Assembly: GCF_006715635.1 (NCBI RefSeq)
Contig: NZ_VFNP01000001.1
Coordinates: 1-64,000, forward strand
Reading direction: 5' to 3'
Length of the DNA: 64,000 nucleotides
Origin: Streptomyces sp. SLBN-118
GTDB taxonomy: Bacteria; Actinomycetota; Actinomycetes; Streptomycetales; Streptomycetaceae
The first letter of the stretch is position 1. The number at the start of each line of letters is the position of its first letter. This document shows, in pieces, positions 34,924 to 43,187 of the stretch. The notes under the pieces were generated by a model. The model ran no database searches and was not told the DNA's origin. It worked only from the letters and a program-made list of their open reading frames with translations. A program made the translations under genes and the position numbers.

Positions 34924-35170
34924 CTAGAGCGCGGTGTAGGTGCCCTTCTTCCAACCGGGCTGCCACCACAGCCACTCGACGAACGCGGTCAGCGAGCCGG
35001 GTGTGATGGCGGTGACGGGCAGTTCAAGCAGCGCGCAGAGCTCGTCCCACTGCTTCCAGTCGGCGGCGTAGGAGTCGCTGGTGTTCTGCGGCCGGAGGTT
35101 CTTCTCGTGCTGCGCGGATCGCTCCTCCAGCTCCTGGAGCTTGGCGCCCCACGACCGGTCCGGCCGACGC
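34924..35170 (-). pseudogene. Integrase N-terminal remnant
   Basis: The minus-strand frame reads RPDRSWGAKLQELEERSAQ, then NTSDSYAADWKQWDELCALL and EWLWWQPGWKKGTYTAL before a stop at 34924. This has the look of the SAM-like core-binding domain of a tyrosine recombinase (SDSYAADWKQWDEWC-type). The catalytic domain is missing. A possible upstream part lies in another frame (to about 35270). It marks the right edge of the transfer cluster. Confidence 0.5.
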
Positions 35171-35380
35171 CGGCGGCACCAGCAGAGTGAGGGGCACGAC
35201 GTAACGAACGTCCGTACTCGCCTCGGTCTGCTCCATGATGGCCCGCGCCACGTGTTTTGTAGCGTCTGCGTCCCGCATCTGTGAGGCTATCCGGGGTCCA
35301 CGGACTGGCGGGGATGGCTCCGGAAAAGGCGCCGCCTCTGCTAGCGCGCCTGCGAAGCGAAGCAACGCCAGCGGGCAACC

Positions 35381-35426
35381 CGCGATCAAGGTCCGGCGTC
35401 CTCCAGGGCGCCGAACCTTGATCGCG
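35381..35426. repeat. 18-bp inverted repeat
   Basis: CGCGATCAAGGTCCGGCG (35381-35398) pairs with CGCCGAACCTTGATCGCG (35409-35426), 17 of 18 positions, across a 10-nt loop. It lies between the integrase remnant and a small membrane protein gene. It could be a terminator, although no leftward or rightward gene ends here other than the remnant. It could also be a recombinase site. Confidence 0.75.
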
Positions 35427-35442
35427 GACACAGGGGGACACC

Positions 35443-35739
35443 GTGGAATCTCCAGCAGCTCAGACAGAACAGCGCCGGACTCCGGGCAGCGCCGACACCT
35501 GGCCGGCGGTGCTCCTGCTGCCGGCCCTCCTGCTGCTGAGGTACCTCGGCGAGCACGCCTGGGCTTACTGCACCGCGGCGGTCATCGGCGTCCTGGGGCT
35601 GATCGGCGCCGCCGTCGAGATCACCGGGGCCATCGGGCACCTGCTGAACGGACGGCGGCCGTGGGCCGCGGCCTGGGTCCTGTTCGTGCTGACGTCAGCG
35701 GTGCTGGTCCTGGTGCTCAGGCTGGCGGAGCAGTGGTGA
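35443..35739 (+). CDS. Small two/three-TM membrane protein
   Basis: The 98-residue protein starts at a GTG after GGGGGACACC. Hydrophobic helices lie at about 21-36, 40-65 and 74-94. No family is recognised. It stands alone between the 18-bp inverted repeat and a decayed leftward gene. The length and even distribution of hydrophobic segments support a real integral membrane protein. Confidence 0.6.
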   Translation: MESPAAQTEQRRTPGSADTWPAVLLLPALLLLRYLGEHAWAYCTAAVIGVLGLIGAAVEITGAIGHLLNGRRPWAAAWVLFVLTSAVLVLVLRLAEQW

Positions 35740-35768
35740 CGCTGCTTCCCGCCATGTGCAGCGCGTCA

Positions 35769-36211
35769 CTATCGGCTGGAGGCGACGTCGCGGGACGCGT
35801 ACGCGAGCAGTTCACTGATGGCTGCCTCGTTGGAGGCGGGAGGCCGTGAACGCCACTCCGTCAGCGTGTCCGGACGGTCTGCGCAACTGCCTTCGTGTGC
35901 TGCACCAGGTTGTCCTCGAGCGTTGCCACGCGCCCACGGTCGCCTGCGGCCGGTGACAACGATGGGCCCGCCCAGTGGGTACAGGGGTCATGCCGCGCCA
36001 GGCACTCGCAAGGGCCCATGCGGCCAGGTTCTGCGGGAGCCCGACTTGCCGACCGTTGCCGTGGATGTGCCGGAGCGGCCCGCCGGTGGTACGCCCCCTG
36101 GTCGACCGCGTCGGGGGATCCAACGAGCTCGCGGATCGCCGATTGCGCATCAGGCTCAGGGAGGTTGATGTCCGTGACGGTGGCGTCCCGGTCGATGCGC
36201 AGTGCTCGCAT
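35769..36211 (-). pseudogene. Multiply frameshifted small plasmid-type gene
   Basis: Starting at the ATG at 36211 (MRALRIDRDATVTDINLPEPD), good protein continues through three frames. LRHIHGNGRQVGLPQNLAAW follows a shift near 36085, then a segment YPLGGPIVVTGR, then DRGRVATLEDNLVQHTKAVAQ, and finally TLTEWRSRPPASNEAAISELL to a stop at 35769. At least three indels are needed. The intact protein would have about 145 residues and resembles small actinomycete plasmid proteins of unknown function. Confidence 0.65.
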
Positions 36212-36369
36212 GGGTCCTCCTCATCGGTTCCGGGGTGGGGCTGAACAGCGTGTTGGCGCACGGTGCGCAGAGGGCTGCTCAATGATCGCCCTCTCTGCGC
36301 AATGCAGCGCTGATCAGGGGTTTCTACTGATTGCGCAGACTGATGGGGCTGAGGGATGCCGGATGCGCA
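36144..36369. repeat. TGCGCA array 2 with composite palindrome
   Basis: TGCGCA occurs at 36144, 36196, 36264, 36296, 36332 and 36364. Two of these form the outer ends of an inverted repeat, TGCGCAGAGGGC (36264-36275) against GCCCTCTCTGCGCA (36288-36301). This is the same motif as the array at 10.3 kb. The array spans the start of the decayed small gene and the end of the SpdB-like gene. Confidence 0.65.
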
Positions 36370-36389
36370 AGCGGTGGGCATCCGCCGGC

Positions 36390-38294
36390 CTACTGCTGCG
36401 CGTCGGCGTGGTGACGGGTGAGAGCCTGCCAGCGTCGCTCGAAGTCGGCGGAATTCTGGGTGATGTACTCGGTGGTGACGGGCTTGCTGTACTGGGCGGT
36501 GATTCCGCGGGCTGCGCATTCGTGCGCAACGGCGTCCGCCGCATGTTCCTCGTTGCGCATCCGGTATTCGGCCCAGACGTTGTAGACGCGGGACGGCAGG
36601 AAGTAGCGGCGCAAGTTGGCCGGGCTGACCGGCTTCCCGCCGCGGCCGTGCATACCCTTCGCTGCGAGATAGGCGGACAGTTGCTCGGCCGTCGGTTCGT
36701 CACCGTGCTCGGTCTGGTACTCCATCCACGCCAGGTGGTACCGGTCAACCGTAGTGAGGGGGACGCGCTCCCCCGTTGAACCCTCCGGTCCTGGCAGCGG
36801 GTCGTCGATGTCGGCGTTCACCCGAAGGCTGCGCTTCTCCTTGGCTGCCTGTGCGCCCGTGCCTGCGAGTGCCGCCTCGGGATCCTCCTCCCGAGTGAGG
36901 GCCTCGTCAGCGCTCCGCTCGCCGGGATCGGCGGCGGCTTCCCCGGCAGTCGGTTCGGTGGTGCCGAACTCGCGCTCCTGGAAGCTCGTGACGAAGTCCA
37001 TCAAGTCGTCGCCCGTGATGGGCCGGCCGCCGTCTCCTGTGATCGTGTCCCGCTCATAGACGTACGCCGCGAGGGCAGCAGCATCGGGATAGGCGCCGCG
37101 CTCCTGCTCGTAGGTGCGCCAGGCGCTGTAGAAGTAGTCGAACCACTGGTCGGCCGACGGGCCAGTCGACTGCCGTTCGTCGGAGGCGACGGGCTCCTCA
37201 GGGCGCACGGCGTAGCGCTCCTGGAGGACCTGGAGCAGAGACTGCACCTGCTCCTCGGAGAGCGGACCGCCGGCCCCGGTGGTGATGCCGTACGCGTCGC
37301 GGAGCCAGAAGGCCCACTGTGCGGGAGTCGGTGCGACCTGGAACTGGGCGATGAACGCCTGGTAGGCCTCAGCGAATCGCTCGGAGTCTTCCTCGACGGA
37401 TCCCTCCGGCCGCTCACGTGACCGCTCAGGTGCTGAGGCTGGAGCCTGCACCGGTCGCGGCTCCGCGCTCTCCAACTCCGCTGTCTCCGGCTCCTGATCC
37501 GGCGTTGCTTCAAGCGCGGGGGCTTCAGGCTGGGCGGGAGCGGAGACCCGCTCGGCAGCGAACAGGATCGGCGGCTCATCGATACCGGCGGCCGCGAGAC
37601 CCGCGGGCGCGGTCTCGGCGAGCGGAACACCATACCGGGCCAGCCGCAGCGGCATCAGTGCCTCGACGGGCGCCTTGCGCCGCCACGCGCGACCGAAGCG
37701 GGAGTGGAGGGTGGTCTGGTAGACCAGGCGCTCCTGTTCCAGCTTGATGACCTGCTCGTAGGAACGGAGTTCCCACAGTTTCATGCGGCGCCAGAGCAGG
37801 AAGGTGGGGATCGGCGAGAGGAGCCAGCGGGTGAGGCGGACGCCCTCCATGTGCTTGTCGGCCGTGATGTCGGCGATCCGGCCGATGGCGTGGCGGGCGG
37901 CTTCGACGGCGACGACGAAGAGCACGGGGATGACAGCGTGCATGCCCACGCCGAGCGGGTCCGGCCAGGCCGCCGCGCCGTTGAAGGCGATCGTCGCCGT
38001 CGTCAGCAGCCAGGCCGTCTGGCGCAGCAGCGGGAAGGGGATGCGGATCCAGGTCAGCAGCAGGTCCAGAGCCAGCAGGACGCAGATGCCCGCATCGATG
38101 CCGATCGGGAACACGTACGAGAAGTTCCCGAAGCCCTTCTGGAAAGCGAGCTCACGGACGGCGGCGTACGACCCCGCGAAGCCAATCCCGGCGATGATCA
38201 CAGCGCCGGTCACGACCACGCCAATGAGGATCCGGTGCGCCCGACTCAGCTGAATCCGACTCCGTCGGGGTACCTCCCCGCTCCCCGTGCTCAC
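36390..38294 (-). CDS. DUF2637 (SpdB-like) membrane protein
   Basis: The 634-residue protein has four TM helices in its first 150 residues (ILIGVVVTGAVIIAGIGFAG, then VFPIGIDAGICVLLALDLLL, and two more to VEAARHAIG). These form the DUF2637 domain found in Spd plasmid-spread proteins of Streptomyces. The C-terminal 400 residues are soluble and acidic, with repeated W-x-x-YFYSAW/Y-x-AWR and winged-helix-like units. Spd proteins aid intramycelial spread of conjugative plasmids. GGGGGAG precedes the GTG start. Confidence 0.85.
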   Translation of the reverse strand: MSTGSGEVPRRSRIQLSRAHRILIGVVVTGAVIIAGIGFAGSYAAVRELAFQKGFGNFSYVFPIGIDAGICVLLALDLLLTWIRIPFPLLRQTAWLLTTATIAFNGAAAWPDPLGVGMHAVIPVLFVVAVEAARHAIGRIADITADKHMEGVRLTRWLLSPIPTFLLWRRMKLWELRSYEQVIKLEQERLVYQTTLHSRFGRAWRRKAPVEALMPLRLARYGVPLAETAPAGLAAAGIDEPPILFAAERVSAPAQPEAPALEATPDQEPETAELESAEPRPVQAPASAPERSRERPEGSVEEDSERFAEAYQAFIAQFQVAPTPAQWAFWLRDAYGITTGAGGPLSEEQVQSLLQVLQERYAVRPEEPVASDERQSTGPSADQWFDYFYSAWRTYEQERGAYPDAAALAAYVYERDTITGDGGRPITGDDLMDFVTSFQEREFGTTEPTAGEAAADPGERSADEALTREEDPEAALAGTGAQAAKEKRSLRVNADIDDPLPGPEGSTGERVPLTTVDRYHLAWMEYQTEHGDEPTAEQLSAYLAAKGMHGRGGKPVSPANLRRYFLPSRVYNVWAEYRMRNEEHAADAVAHECAARGITAQYSKPVTTEYITQNSADFERRWQALTRHHADAQQ

Positions 38295-38721
38295 GTCCCA
38301 CTCCCCCGTCTACGCCTCACAACTGAGCTGGTCTCACACTCCCACGATCTGTGGCAGGTTGGAGCCCTTCGCGGTTGGCCTTGGGCGGATCCAGCAACGA
38401 GTCCGATCATCGTCACGTCATGTTGAAACGCTCAGTAACGCGAGCCCCGCCCATACGCCACGGGGGGCAGCACACGGCCGGGGCTCGCTTCCCTCACCGC
38501 GCGGGGATCGGGCGCGGCACCCTTCAAAGATCGGCCCGTCATGATCGGACCGGCTGAGATCTCGCGGGGCGGACCGGGGCGGGAGTCCGAACACTCTCGT
38601 TCGGGGCACGTCTGCTCCTACTCTGCCTTGTCCAGTCGGGGGAACCGCCAGCCCGCCGGCTCACGGGTGCCGGACGAGCGAACGGGGCTTATCGGTCTCC
38701 GAGGGACACGCGCGTCCGGCC
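38295..38721. other. Intergenic region without recognised genes
   Basis: The gap separates the SpdB-like gene (reading left) from the 3' end of the graspetide operon (also reading left). It should hold the operon terminator and the promoter for the spdB-like gene. I see no gene, remnant or strong hairpin that I can define with confidence. Confidence 0.5.
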
Positions 38722-39879
38722 TTAGATGAGGAAGGACCAGGACCCATCCGGGGACAGCAGGGAACTGCCCTCGGCGGTGAGTTCGGCCCGCAACGTGTGC
38801 AGAGGGAACCGGTTGTTCTCCTCCCACTTGCGGCGGACGCGTTCCAGGTCATCCCAAAGTCGACGCGGGCCGCCCTGGTGGACCACGGGCGTGGTCCCGT
38901 CTTCGGCGCGTGCCCATGACCCGTCCGGGGCGAGCAGCCAGACCACACGTCGCCCGTCGTCCGGGTACGTTGCGGCGCGGGTCTCGACACCTGGTGTGTC
39001 CAGCTCGTACAGCCACCGAAGGGGCCATTCCTGCCACAGGTCGGGAATCGCTCCGTCGGTGGGCCGTACGTCCTCGCCTTCCCGCTCTCGGGCGGACACG
39101 AACACGTCGTTCAGCTTCGCCGGGTAGTCCGCTTCCTGCCTGGTCTCCATGAACGTGGCGGGGTCGGGTTGGACGCTGCCCCGCGCGATGCCGTCGGTTC
39201 CCATGTCTGCCGTGATCAGCAGCGCCGTGTGGGCAATGGTCGTGACGAGCCGTCCGCCGGGACGGAGCGCGCGAAGCCACGATGCGGGGACGGGGCGAAC
39301 GGAAACGGTCGCCATGATGCGGTCGTATTCCGCCTCAGGGAGTTCCCGCGTAGCGTCGATCGCTTGCATGCGCGGCGTGCGCCCGAACTCGGCGAGCCGT
39401 GCGCGGGCAGCCTCGACTAGGTACGGGTCCACGTCCACGCTGGTCACGTTCTCGTCCCCGAAGCGGCGGGCGAACAGACCGGCGGAGTACCCGGAACCCG
39501 TACCCACGTCCAGCACCTTGTGACCTGGCTGGACGTTGAGCCGGTGCGCCATGGACACGATGAGTCCCGGCAGGGTGGACGACGACGTTGGATCACCCTT
39601 GCCGTGCTCGCCGGGGGTGGCGTGATCGGCGTGCGTGGGACCGACACGGGTTACGAGCGTCTCGTCGGTGTATGCGGCGTGCAGCCGCTCGGGCGATTCC
39701 TCGGGAAGGTCTACCAACCCCCATTCCTGCGTCGGGCTGTTGGGGATGCGCTGCCACCAGCGCGGGACCAACCGGTGACGGGGGGTGTTGCTCACGGCGT
39801 CATGCCATGCGGGAGCGTCGGCGGTCACCTTGTCGGCAAGCGCTTTGGCGGCTTCGGTCCATGTGGACGCTTCGGTCAT
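38722..39879 (-). CDS. tgmC: Graspetide-associated isoaspartyl-type methyltransferase
   Basis: The 385-residue SAM-dependent methyltransferase has motif I VLDVGTGSGY at 122-131 and the preceding block of protein-L-isoaspartate methyltransferases (SSSTLPGLIVSMAHRL). An extra C-terminal domain of about 150 residues is typical of the ATP-grasp peptide maturase methyltransferase family. Homologues convert a precursor Asp to an aspartimide through methylation. Its ATG overlaps the ATP-grasp stop (ATGA), so the two are coupled. The symbol follows the tgm naming and is tentative. Confidence 0.88.
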   Translation of the reverse strand: MTEASTWTEAAKALADKVTADAPAWHDAVSNTPRHRLVPRWWQRIPNSPTQEWGLVDLPEESPERLHAAYTDETLVTRVGPTHADHATPGEHGKGDPTSSSTLPGLIVSMAHRLNVQPGHKVLDVGTGSGYSAGLFARRFGDENVTSVDVDPYLVEAARARLAEFGRTPRMQAIDATRELPEAEYDRIMATVSVRPVPASWLRALRPGGRLVTTIAHTALLITADMGTDGIARGSVQPDPATFMETRQEADYPAKLNDVFVSAREREGEDVRPTDGAIPDLWQEWPLRWLYELDTPGVETRAATYPDDGRRVVWLLAPDGSWARAEDGTTPVVHQGGPRRLWDDLERVRRKWEENNRFPLHTLRAELTAEGSSLLSPDGSWSFLI

Positions 39880-40823
39880 GCGGCTTCTCCTTGCAGAGCG
39901 TCGGCCATGGCTTCAACGAGGGGAACACCAGCCTTGACAGCAAGCCAGTGCCATTGCCCGTTGGGGTTCACCTCGAAGAACACCCAACGTCCGTCCGGCG
40001 TGACGGCAAAGTCCAGCGCGCCGAAGAACAAGCCGAGTTCATCCATGAGCCGGCGGACCCGCTTTTCAACCTCCGGGGGCATGTCCACCGCCTCGTACGT
40101 GTGGGACTGGTAGTCCGTCCGCCAGTCGAGTTGCGCGGCTTCGCTGCCCGCGTGGATGGCGACAGGAAACATGCGGTCGCCGATCACGGTCAAGCGCACT
40201 TCGTACGCCTTGTCCACGCGCTCTTGGAACAGGTGGGCGGTTCCGCTCACTCCGTCGTCCACCTGGTCCGCGGAGACGAGCACCACGGGGAGGAACTGAC
40301 GCTGTACGGCGGGACCGAGCACGCCACCGCCGAGCCCCTTGTAGACCACGGTTTCGGCCCCGATGAACTCCCGCGCGTGGTCGGTGTCGGACGTGATGAC
40401 GGAGCGGGGCACGTCCAGCCCGCAGCGCGCGGCCACGGCGAGTTGAACGGGCTTGTAGTTCGCGGCGGCATCTTTGCTCGGGTGGTTGATCCACCGGACG
40501 GGCAGCGAGCCGAGCACGCCGAGCAGCCCGGAACGTGCTTCCGAGACCGCGAGTGCGCGAGCGTGTCCGGGCCAGTCGTCGGGGGTCCGAAATTCGTTGG
40601 GGCGACGCCACCACACCGACTTAACGGTTTCCAGGCGGACCGCACGGGAGCCGGTGAGGGTGCCCGTCCAGCCGTCCCCGGTGAGGGAGACGGCCAGACG
40701 GGAAACGGTTGGAAAGTCGGCAGTGTCATACCTGGCGACGTACTCACCGCGTTTCACCAGCTCCCCAACCACTGCATCAGCCGTGAGGTCGTCCCGGCCG
40801 GTCAGGATGAGGACGTATCGCAT
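39876..40823 (-). CDS. tgmB: ATP-grasp RiPP maturase (graspetide ligase)
   Basis: The 315-residue ATP-grasp enzyme starts at MRYVLILTGRDD. Its N-terminal block contains VWWRRPNEFR (a typical maturase signature) and INHPSKDAAANYKPVQL. The ATP-grasp core includes FQERVDKAYEVRLTVIGDR and a metal-binding FFEVNPNGQWHWL. These enzymes join Asp/Glu side chains to Ser/Thr or Lys side chains in a peptide precursor. The frame is open to 40871, but the ATG at 40823 lies 1 nt after the precursor stop. Confidence 0.92.
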   Translation of the reverse strand: MRYVLILTGRDDLTADAVVGELVKRGEYVARYDTADFPTVSRLAVSLTGDGWTGTLTGSRAVRLETVKSVWWRRPNEFRTPDDWPGHARALAVSEARSGLLGVLGSLPVRWINHPSKDAAANYKPVQLAVAARCGLDVPRSVITSDTDHAREFIGAETVVYKGLGGGVLGPAVQRQFLPVVLVSADQVDDGVSGTAHLFQERVDKAYEVRLTVIGDRMFPVAIHAGSEAAQLDWRTDYQSHTYEAVDMPPEVEKRVRRLMDELGLFFGALDFAVTPDGRWVFFEVNPNGQWHWLAVKAGVPLVEAMADALQGEAA

Positions 40824-40824
40824 G

Positions 40825-41058
40825 TCAGTACAGGTCGGTTCCGCTGTCGGAGCCCGGCGACGAACCGTCACCGTTGCTGGTCTCCGTCTGCGTCTCCGGC
40901 ATCTCCGCCGTGATCGCGTGCCACGGGTTGCCCTCGGCAGAGACGTTCAGTTGAAGCGCATCGCTGTACGTGATGACGGGCGCTTCGTTGTTCGTCGGAG
41001 CTGGTGACACCAGGTGCCGGACCCCGAACGGGACGGGCGTAGCCGTTGCGGTGCTCAT
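40825..41058 (-). CDS. tgmA: Graspetide precursor peptide
   Basis: The 77-residue peptide starts at an ATG with GGAGGA in front. The leader (residues 1-53) contains the PFGVRHL element and an acidic helical block. The probable core (54-77) is rich in Thr/Ser and Asp/Glu: ETQTETSNGDGSSPGSDSG then TDLY. Omega-ester rings would form between these groups, and the Asp-Gly step in NGDG is suited to aspartimide formation. It heads a three-gene operon with the ligase and methyltransferase. Confidence 0.88.
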   Translation of the reverse strand: MSTATATPVPFGVRHLVSPAPTNNEAPVITYSDALQLNVSAEGNPWHAITAEMPETQTETSNGDGSSPGSDSGTDLY

Positions 41059-41103
41059 ATTGCATTCCTCCTGCGTTGGCTGGTCTTGTGGTGCTCTTGC
41101 AGA

Positions 41104-41189
41104 ACCGGTCGGCTGCCGACTGTCACGCAGTTAGCCGACCGGGGTTGAACCCGCCCCGCTTCCACAGAGCGAGTCAATGTGGAAGCGGG
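41104..41189. promoter_or_regulatory. Two stem-loops upstream of the graspetide operon
   Basis: A perfect 10-bp inverted repeat (CCGGTCGGCT 41105-41114 with AGCCGACCGG 41133-41142) lies close to the precursor start. A perfect 12-bp one (CCCGCTTCCACA 41155-41166 with TGTGGAAGCGGG 41178-41189) lies further upstream. The outer one could end the upstream small-protein operon. The inner one is either an operator or a leader hairpin of the graspetide mRNA. Confidence 0.65.
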
Positions 41190-41286
41190 ACGGAAGTCTC
41201 AGGAGTGGAGTCCCGCGGGCGTGGCCCGTCCTGGTCGCCCGTGGGGGAATCACGGCGAACGCAACCAGGACGGAGGCTTATGGGGG

Positions 41287-41682
41287 CTAGGCATGGGCGA
41301 GCACACTCAGACTCGGCGAGCCAAGCGAGGCACCCACGGGACGAGCGGTGAGCGCGTACCAACACGTCTCGTCGTGCGCCAGAAACTCGTATGGGAGACC
41401 CGTCGCGAGCTGTTGGAACGCGTGGTCCTGGTGCTCGTTGTCGTCGGCCCAGAAGCGCAGTTCCGCGGGCGCGTTCCGCTCGGTGTGCATGACCGGTTGA
41501 AGCGCTTGGGGCGGAATCCACTCGGCGTACGGGTCCGGGTCCAGCGCGTTCGCGCACCGGAGAGCCTGACCACGGAGCCAACGCAGAGCGAGCCGGCGGG
41601 ACGGAGCGATGTAGCCGCCGAGATAGATGGTCGTCACAGCGTCGCCCCCGGACACTTCGGCGACGTACGTAACCCCGGTCAT
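41287..41682 (-). CDS. Hypothetical protein of a three-gene small operon
   Basis: The 131-residue soluble protein starts at MTGVTYVAEVSGGDAVTTIY and is the last of three leftward overlapping genes. It contains a basic helix (APSRRLALRWLRGQALRCAN) and a C-terminal region with conserved-looking aromatics (LPYEFLAHDETCWYAL). The family is not recognised. The operon reads towards the graspetide genes and lies between them and the divergent HTH/DUF397 pair, so a role in immunity or control is possible but unproven. Confidence 0.7.
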   Translation of the reverse strand: MTGVTYVAEVSGGDAVTTIYLGGYIAPSRRLALRWLRGQALRCANALDPDPYAEWIPPQALQPVMHTERNAPAELRFWADDNEHQDHAFQQLATGLPYEFLAHDETCWYALTARPVGASLGSPSLSVLAHA

Positions 41683-41999
41683 GCGGCACGCTCGCCGTTG
41701 TCGGGGCGGACCAGGTTCCGAAGCTGCTCGGCTGCCGCTTCCACAGCGTCTACGAACGCGTTCAGCTCGGCCGCTTGCTCCGCGCTCCGCTCAGCAATCG
41801 CAGCGTCCAGCCTCGCGAGGAACAGCGCGCGGTACGCGGTGTCCGATTCGATGCGTTGCAGCTCGGCGAACGGCTGGTCACGCTCGGGCCGGTGCGGGGT
41901 CAGCGCCCACATGATCCGGGGGAAGCGCTGCCGCAAGTGGACTTCCGCGGCCCCCGCCGCGAGGACGATCCGAACGGGTAAGCGGATCGGTGCTCTCAC
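41679..41999 (-). CDS. Hypothetical helical protein of a three-gene operon
   Basis: The 106-residue protein starts at a GTG at 41999 with GGGGGGAG upstream, overlapping the previous stop (GTGA). The sequence is almost wholly helical (FAELQRIESDTAYRALFLAR and AERSAEQAAELNAFVDAVEA), with coiled-coil character. Its stop overlaps the start of the next gene (ATGA). Similar small proteins accompany Scr1-type regulators in Streptomyces, but no function is known to me. Confidence 0.7.
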   Translation of the reverse strand: MRAPIRLPVRIVLAAGAAEVHLRQRFPRIMWALTPHRPERDQPFAELQRIESDTAYRALFLARLDAAIAERSAEQAAELNAFVDAVEAAAEQLRNLVRPDNGERAA

Positions 42000-42253
42000 A
42001 ACAACTCCCCCCGGCTTCGAGCGTTGCACCGCGCGATTTCGGCTTGCAGCCGCTCTATGGGGTCTGCAGGGCGGACGTGCTCGGGCTCCGCTTCCCATTC
42101 CGTCCCGCCGTTCGTCGGGCGGAGCGACCAGTACGGGCCGGCGACTCCGCGAAACTCTCCAACCCGGTCACGGCTGCTGTCCACCATGAGCGTGCCGGGA
42201 TCCGGAACGTGGGCGGGTTCCTGCCCGTCTGTGGGAACGTTCTGCGCAGACAC
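41996..42253 (-). CDS. Hypothetical protein, first of a three-gene operon
   Basis: The 85-residue protein starts at a GTG (MSAQNVPTDGQEPAHVPDPG) and contains a compact conserved block DRVGEFRGVAGPYWSLRP followed by EWEAEPEHVRP and a basic C-terminus. Proteins with this block are common next to HTH-DUF5753/DUF397 genes in Streptomyces. It is divergent from that pair here, with about 100 bp between the starts that must hold both promoters. Confidence 0.7.
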   Translation of the reverse strand: MSAQNVPTDGQEPAHVPDPGTLMVDSSRDRVGEFRGVAGPYWSLRPTNGGTEWEAEPEHVRPADPIERLQAEIARCNARSRGELL

Positions 42254-42359
42254 CGCCGCTCCTCTCCGTAGTGGTTCCACTACCAGGGCGATTCAGCGTG
42301 TCCTACAGTTCAGAAGTCTTCAACTTGCACCACTTGAACGGGGAGTTGGGTGATCACTG

Positions 42360-43187
42360 TTGAACCGCAAAGAGCTGAACCCCGAAAGTTCGCCGGAAGC
42401 AGCGTTCGGCGAGCGTTTGCGCACGTTGAGAGATGAGCGCGGATGGACGCAGGAGGACTTAGCCGACCGCATGGGCTACTCGGGGACGCATATTTCAGCC
42501 GTCGAAACTGGTCGGCGGTCCCCAACTCCCCGCTTCGCGAACAGTGCTGACAAGGTGTTTGGGACGGGCGACCAGCTCGAACGCCAGGGCAGGTCCGTGC
42601 GCACAAACGCGCTGCTTGAAGGGTTCCCGGAGTACGTCGCGCATGAGGCGCAAGCAGCAGAGATCAGGCTGTACGAGGTCGGCGTTATCCCTGGTCTGCT
42701 CCAGACACCGGAGTACGCAACAGCGCTCACAGCGGGCACCGTCAAGCGGGGAGCGATCACCGCAGAGCAGGGGGACGAACGGATTGCGCTCGTTGCGGAG
42801 CGCCAAGCATCACTGATCCGGATACCGTTTCCGCTGGTCTTCGCAGTGCTTGACGAAAGCTGCCTTAGACGACCGATCGGGGACAGCACGGTCATGGACG
42901 CCCAGTTTGCACGGCTCGTCGAGTTCGCCGAGCTGCCGAACACGGTTGTCCAGATTGCCCCTTTCGATATGGGGGTTCGCCGCCCGCTCAGTCTGCCTGT
43001 GACCGTCCTTACGATGCCTGATCGGTCGCTCATGTCGTACGCCGAGTCTGCCCAACGTGGCCATCTCGAACGAGAAAGCACGTTCGTGCTCCCCATGCTG
43101 ACGGCCTACCATCAGCTACAGGCCGAAGCTGCTTCACAGGCGGCATCTGTCGCCATGATCGAACGGTTACGAAAGGGCACCCCGTGA
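42360..43187 (+). CDS. HTH-XRE regulator with DUF5753 (Scr1 family)
   Basis: The 275-residue protein has an N-terminal XRE helix-turn-helix (FGERLRTLRDERGWTQEDLA, about 17-36, with SGTHISAVETGRR as recognition part). A DUF5753 domain follows, with IPGLLQTPEYATAL near 109-122. Members of this family act with a downstream DUF397 partner as antitoxin-like or developmental regulators. It starts at a TTG with GGGAG upstream. The DUF397 gene overlaps its stop. Confidence 0.9.
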   Translation: MNRKELNPESSPEAAFGERLRTLRDERGWTQEDLADRMGYSGTHISAVETGRRSPTPRFANSADKVFGTGDQLERQGRSVRTNALLEGFPEYVAHEAQAAEIRLYEVGVIPGLLQTPEYATALTAGTVKRGAITAEQGDERIALVAERQASLIRIPFPLVFAVLDESCLRRPIGDSTVMDAQFARLVEFAELPNTVVQIAPFDMGVRRPLSLPVTVLTMPDRSLMSYAESAQRGHLERESTFVLPMLTAYHQLQAEAASQAASVAMIERLRKGTP

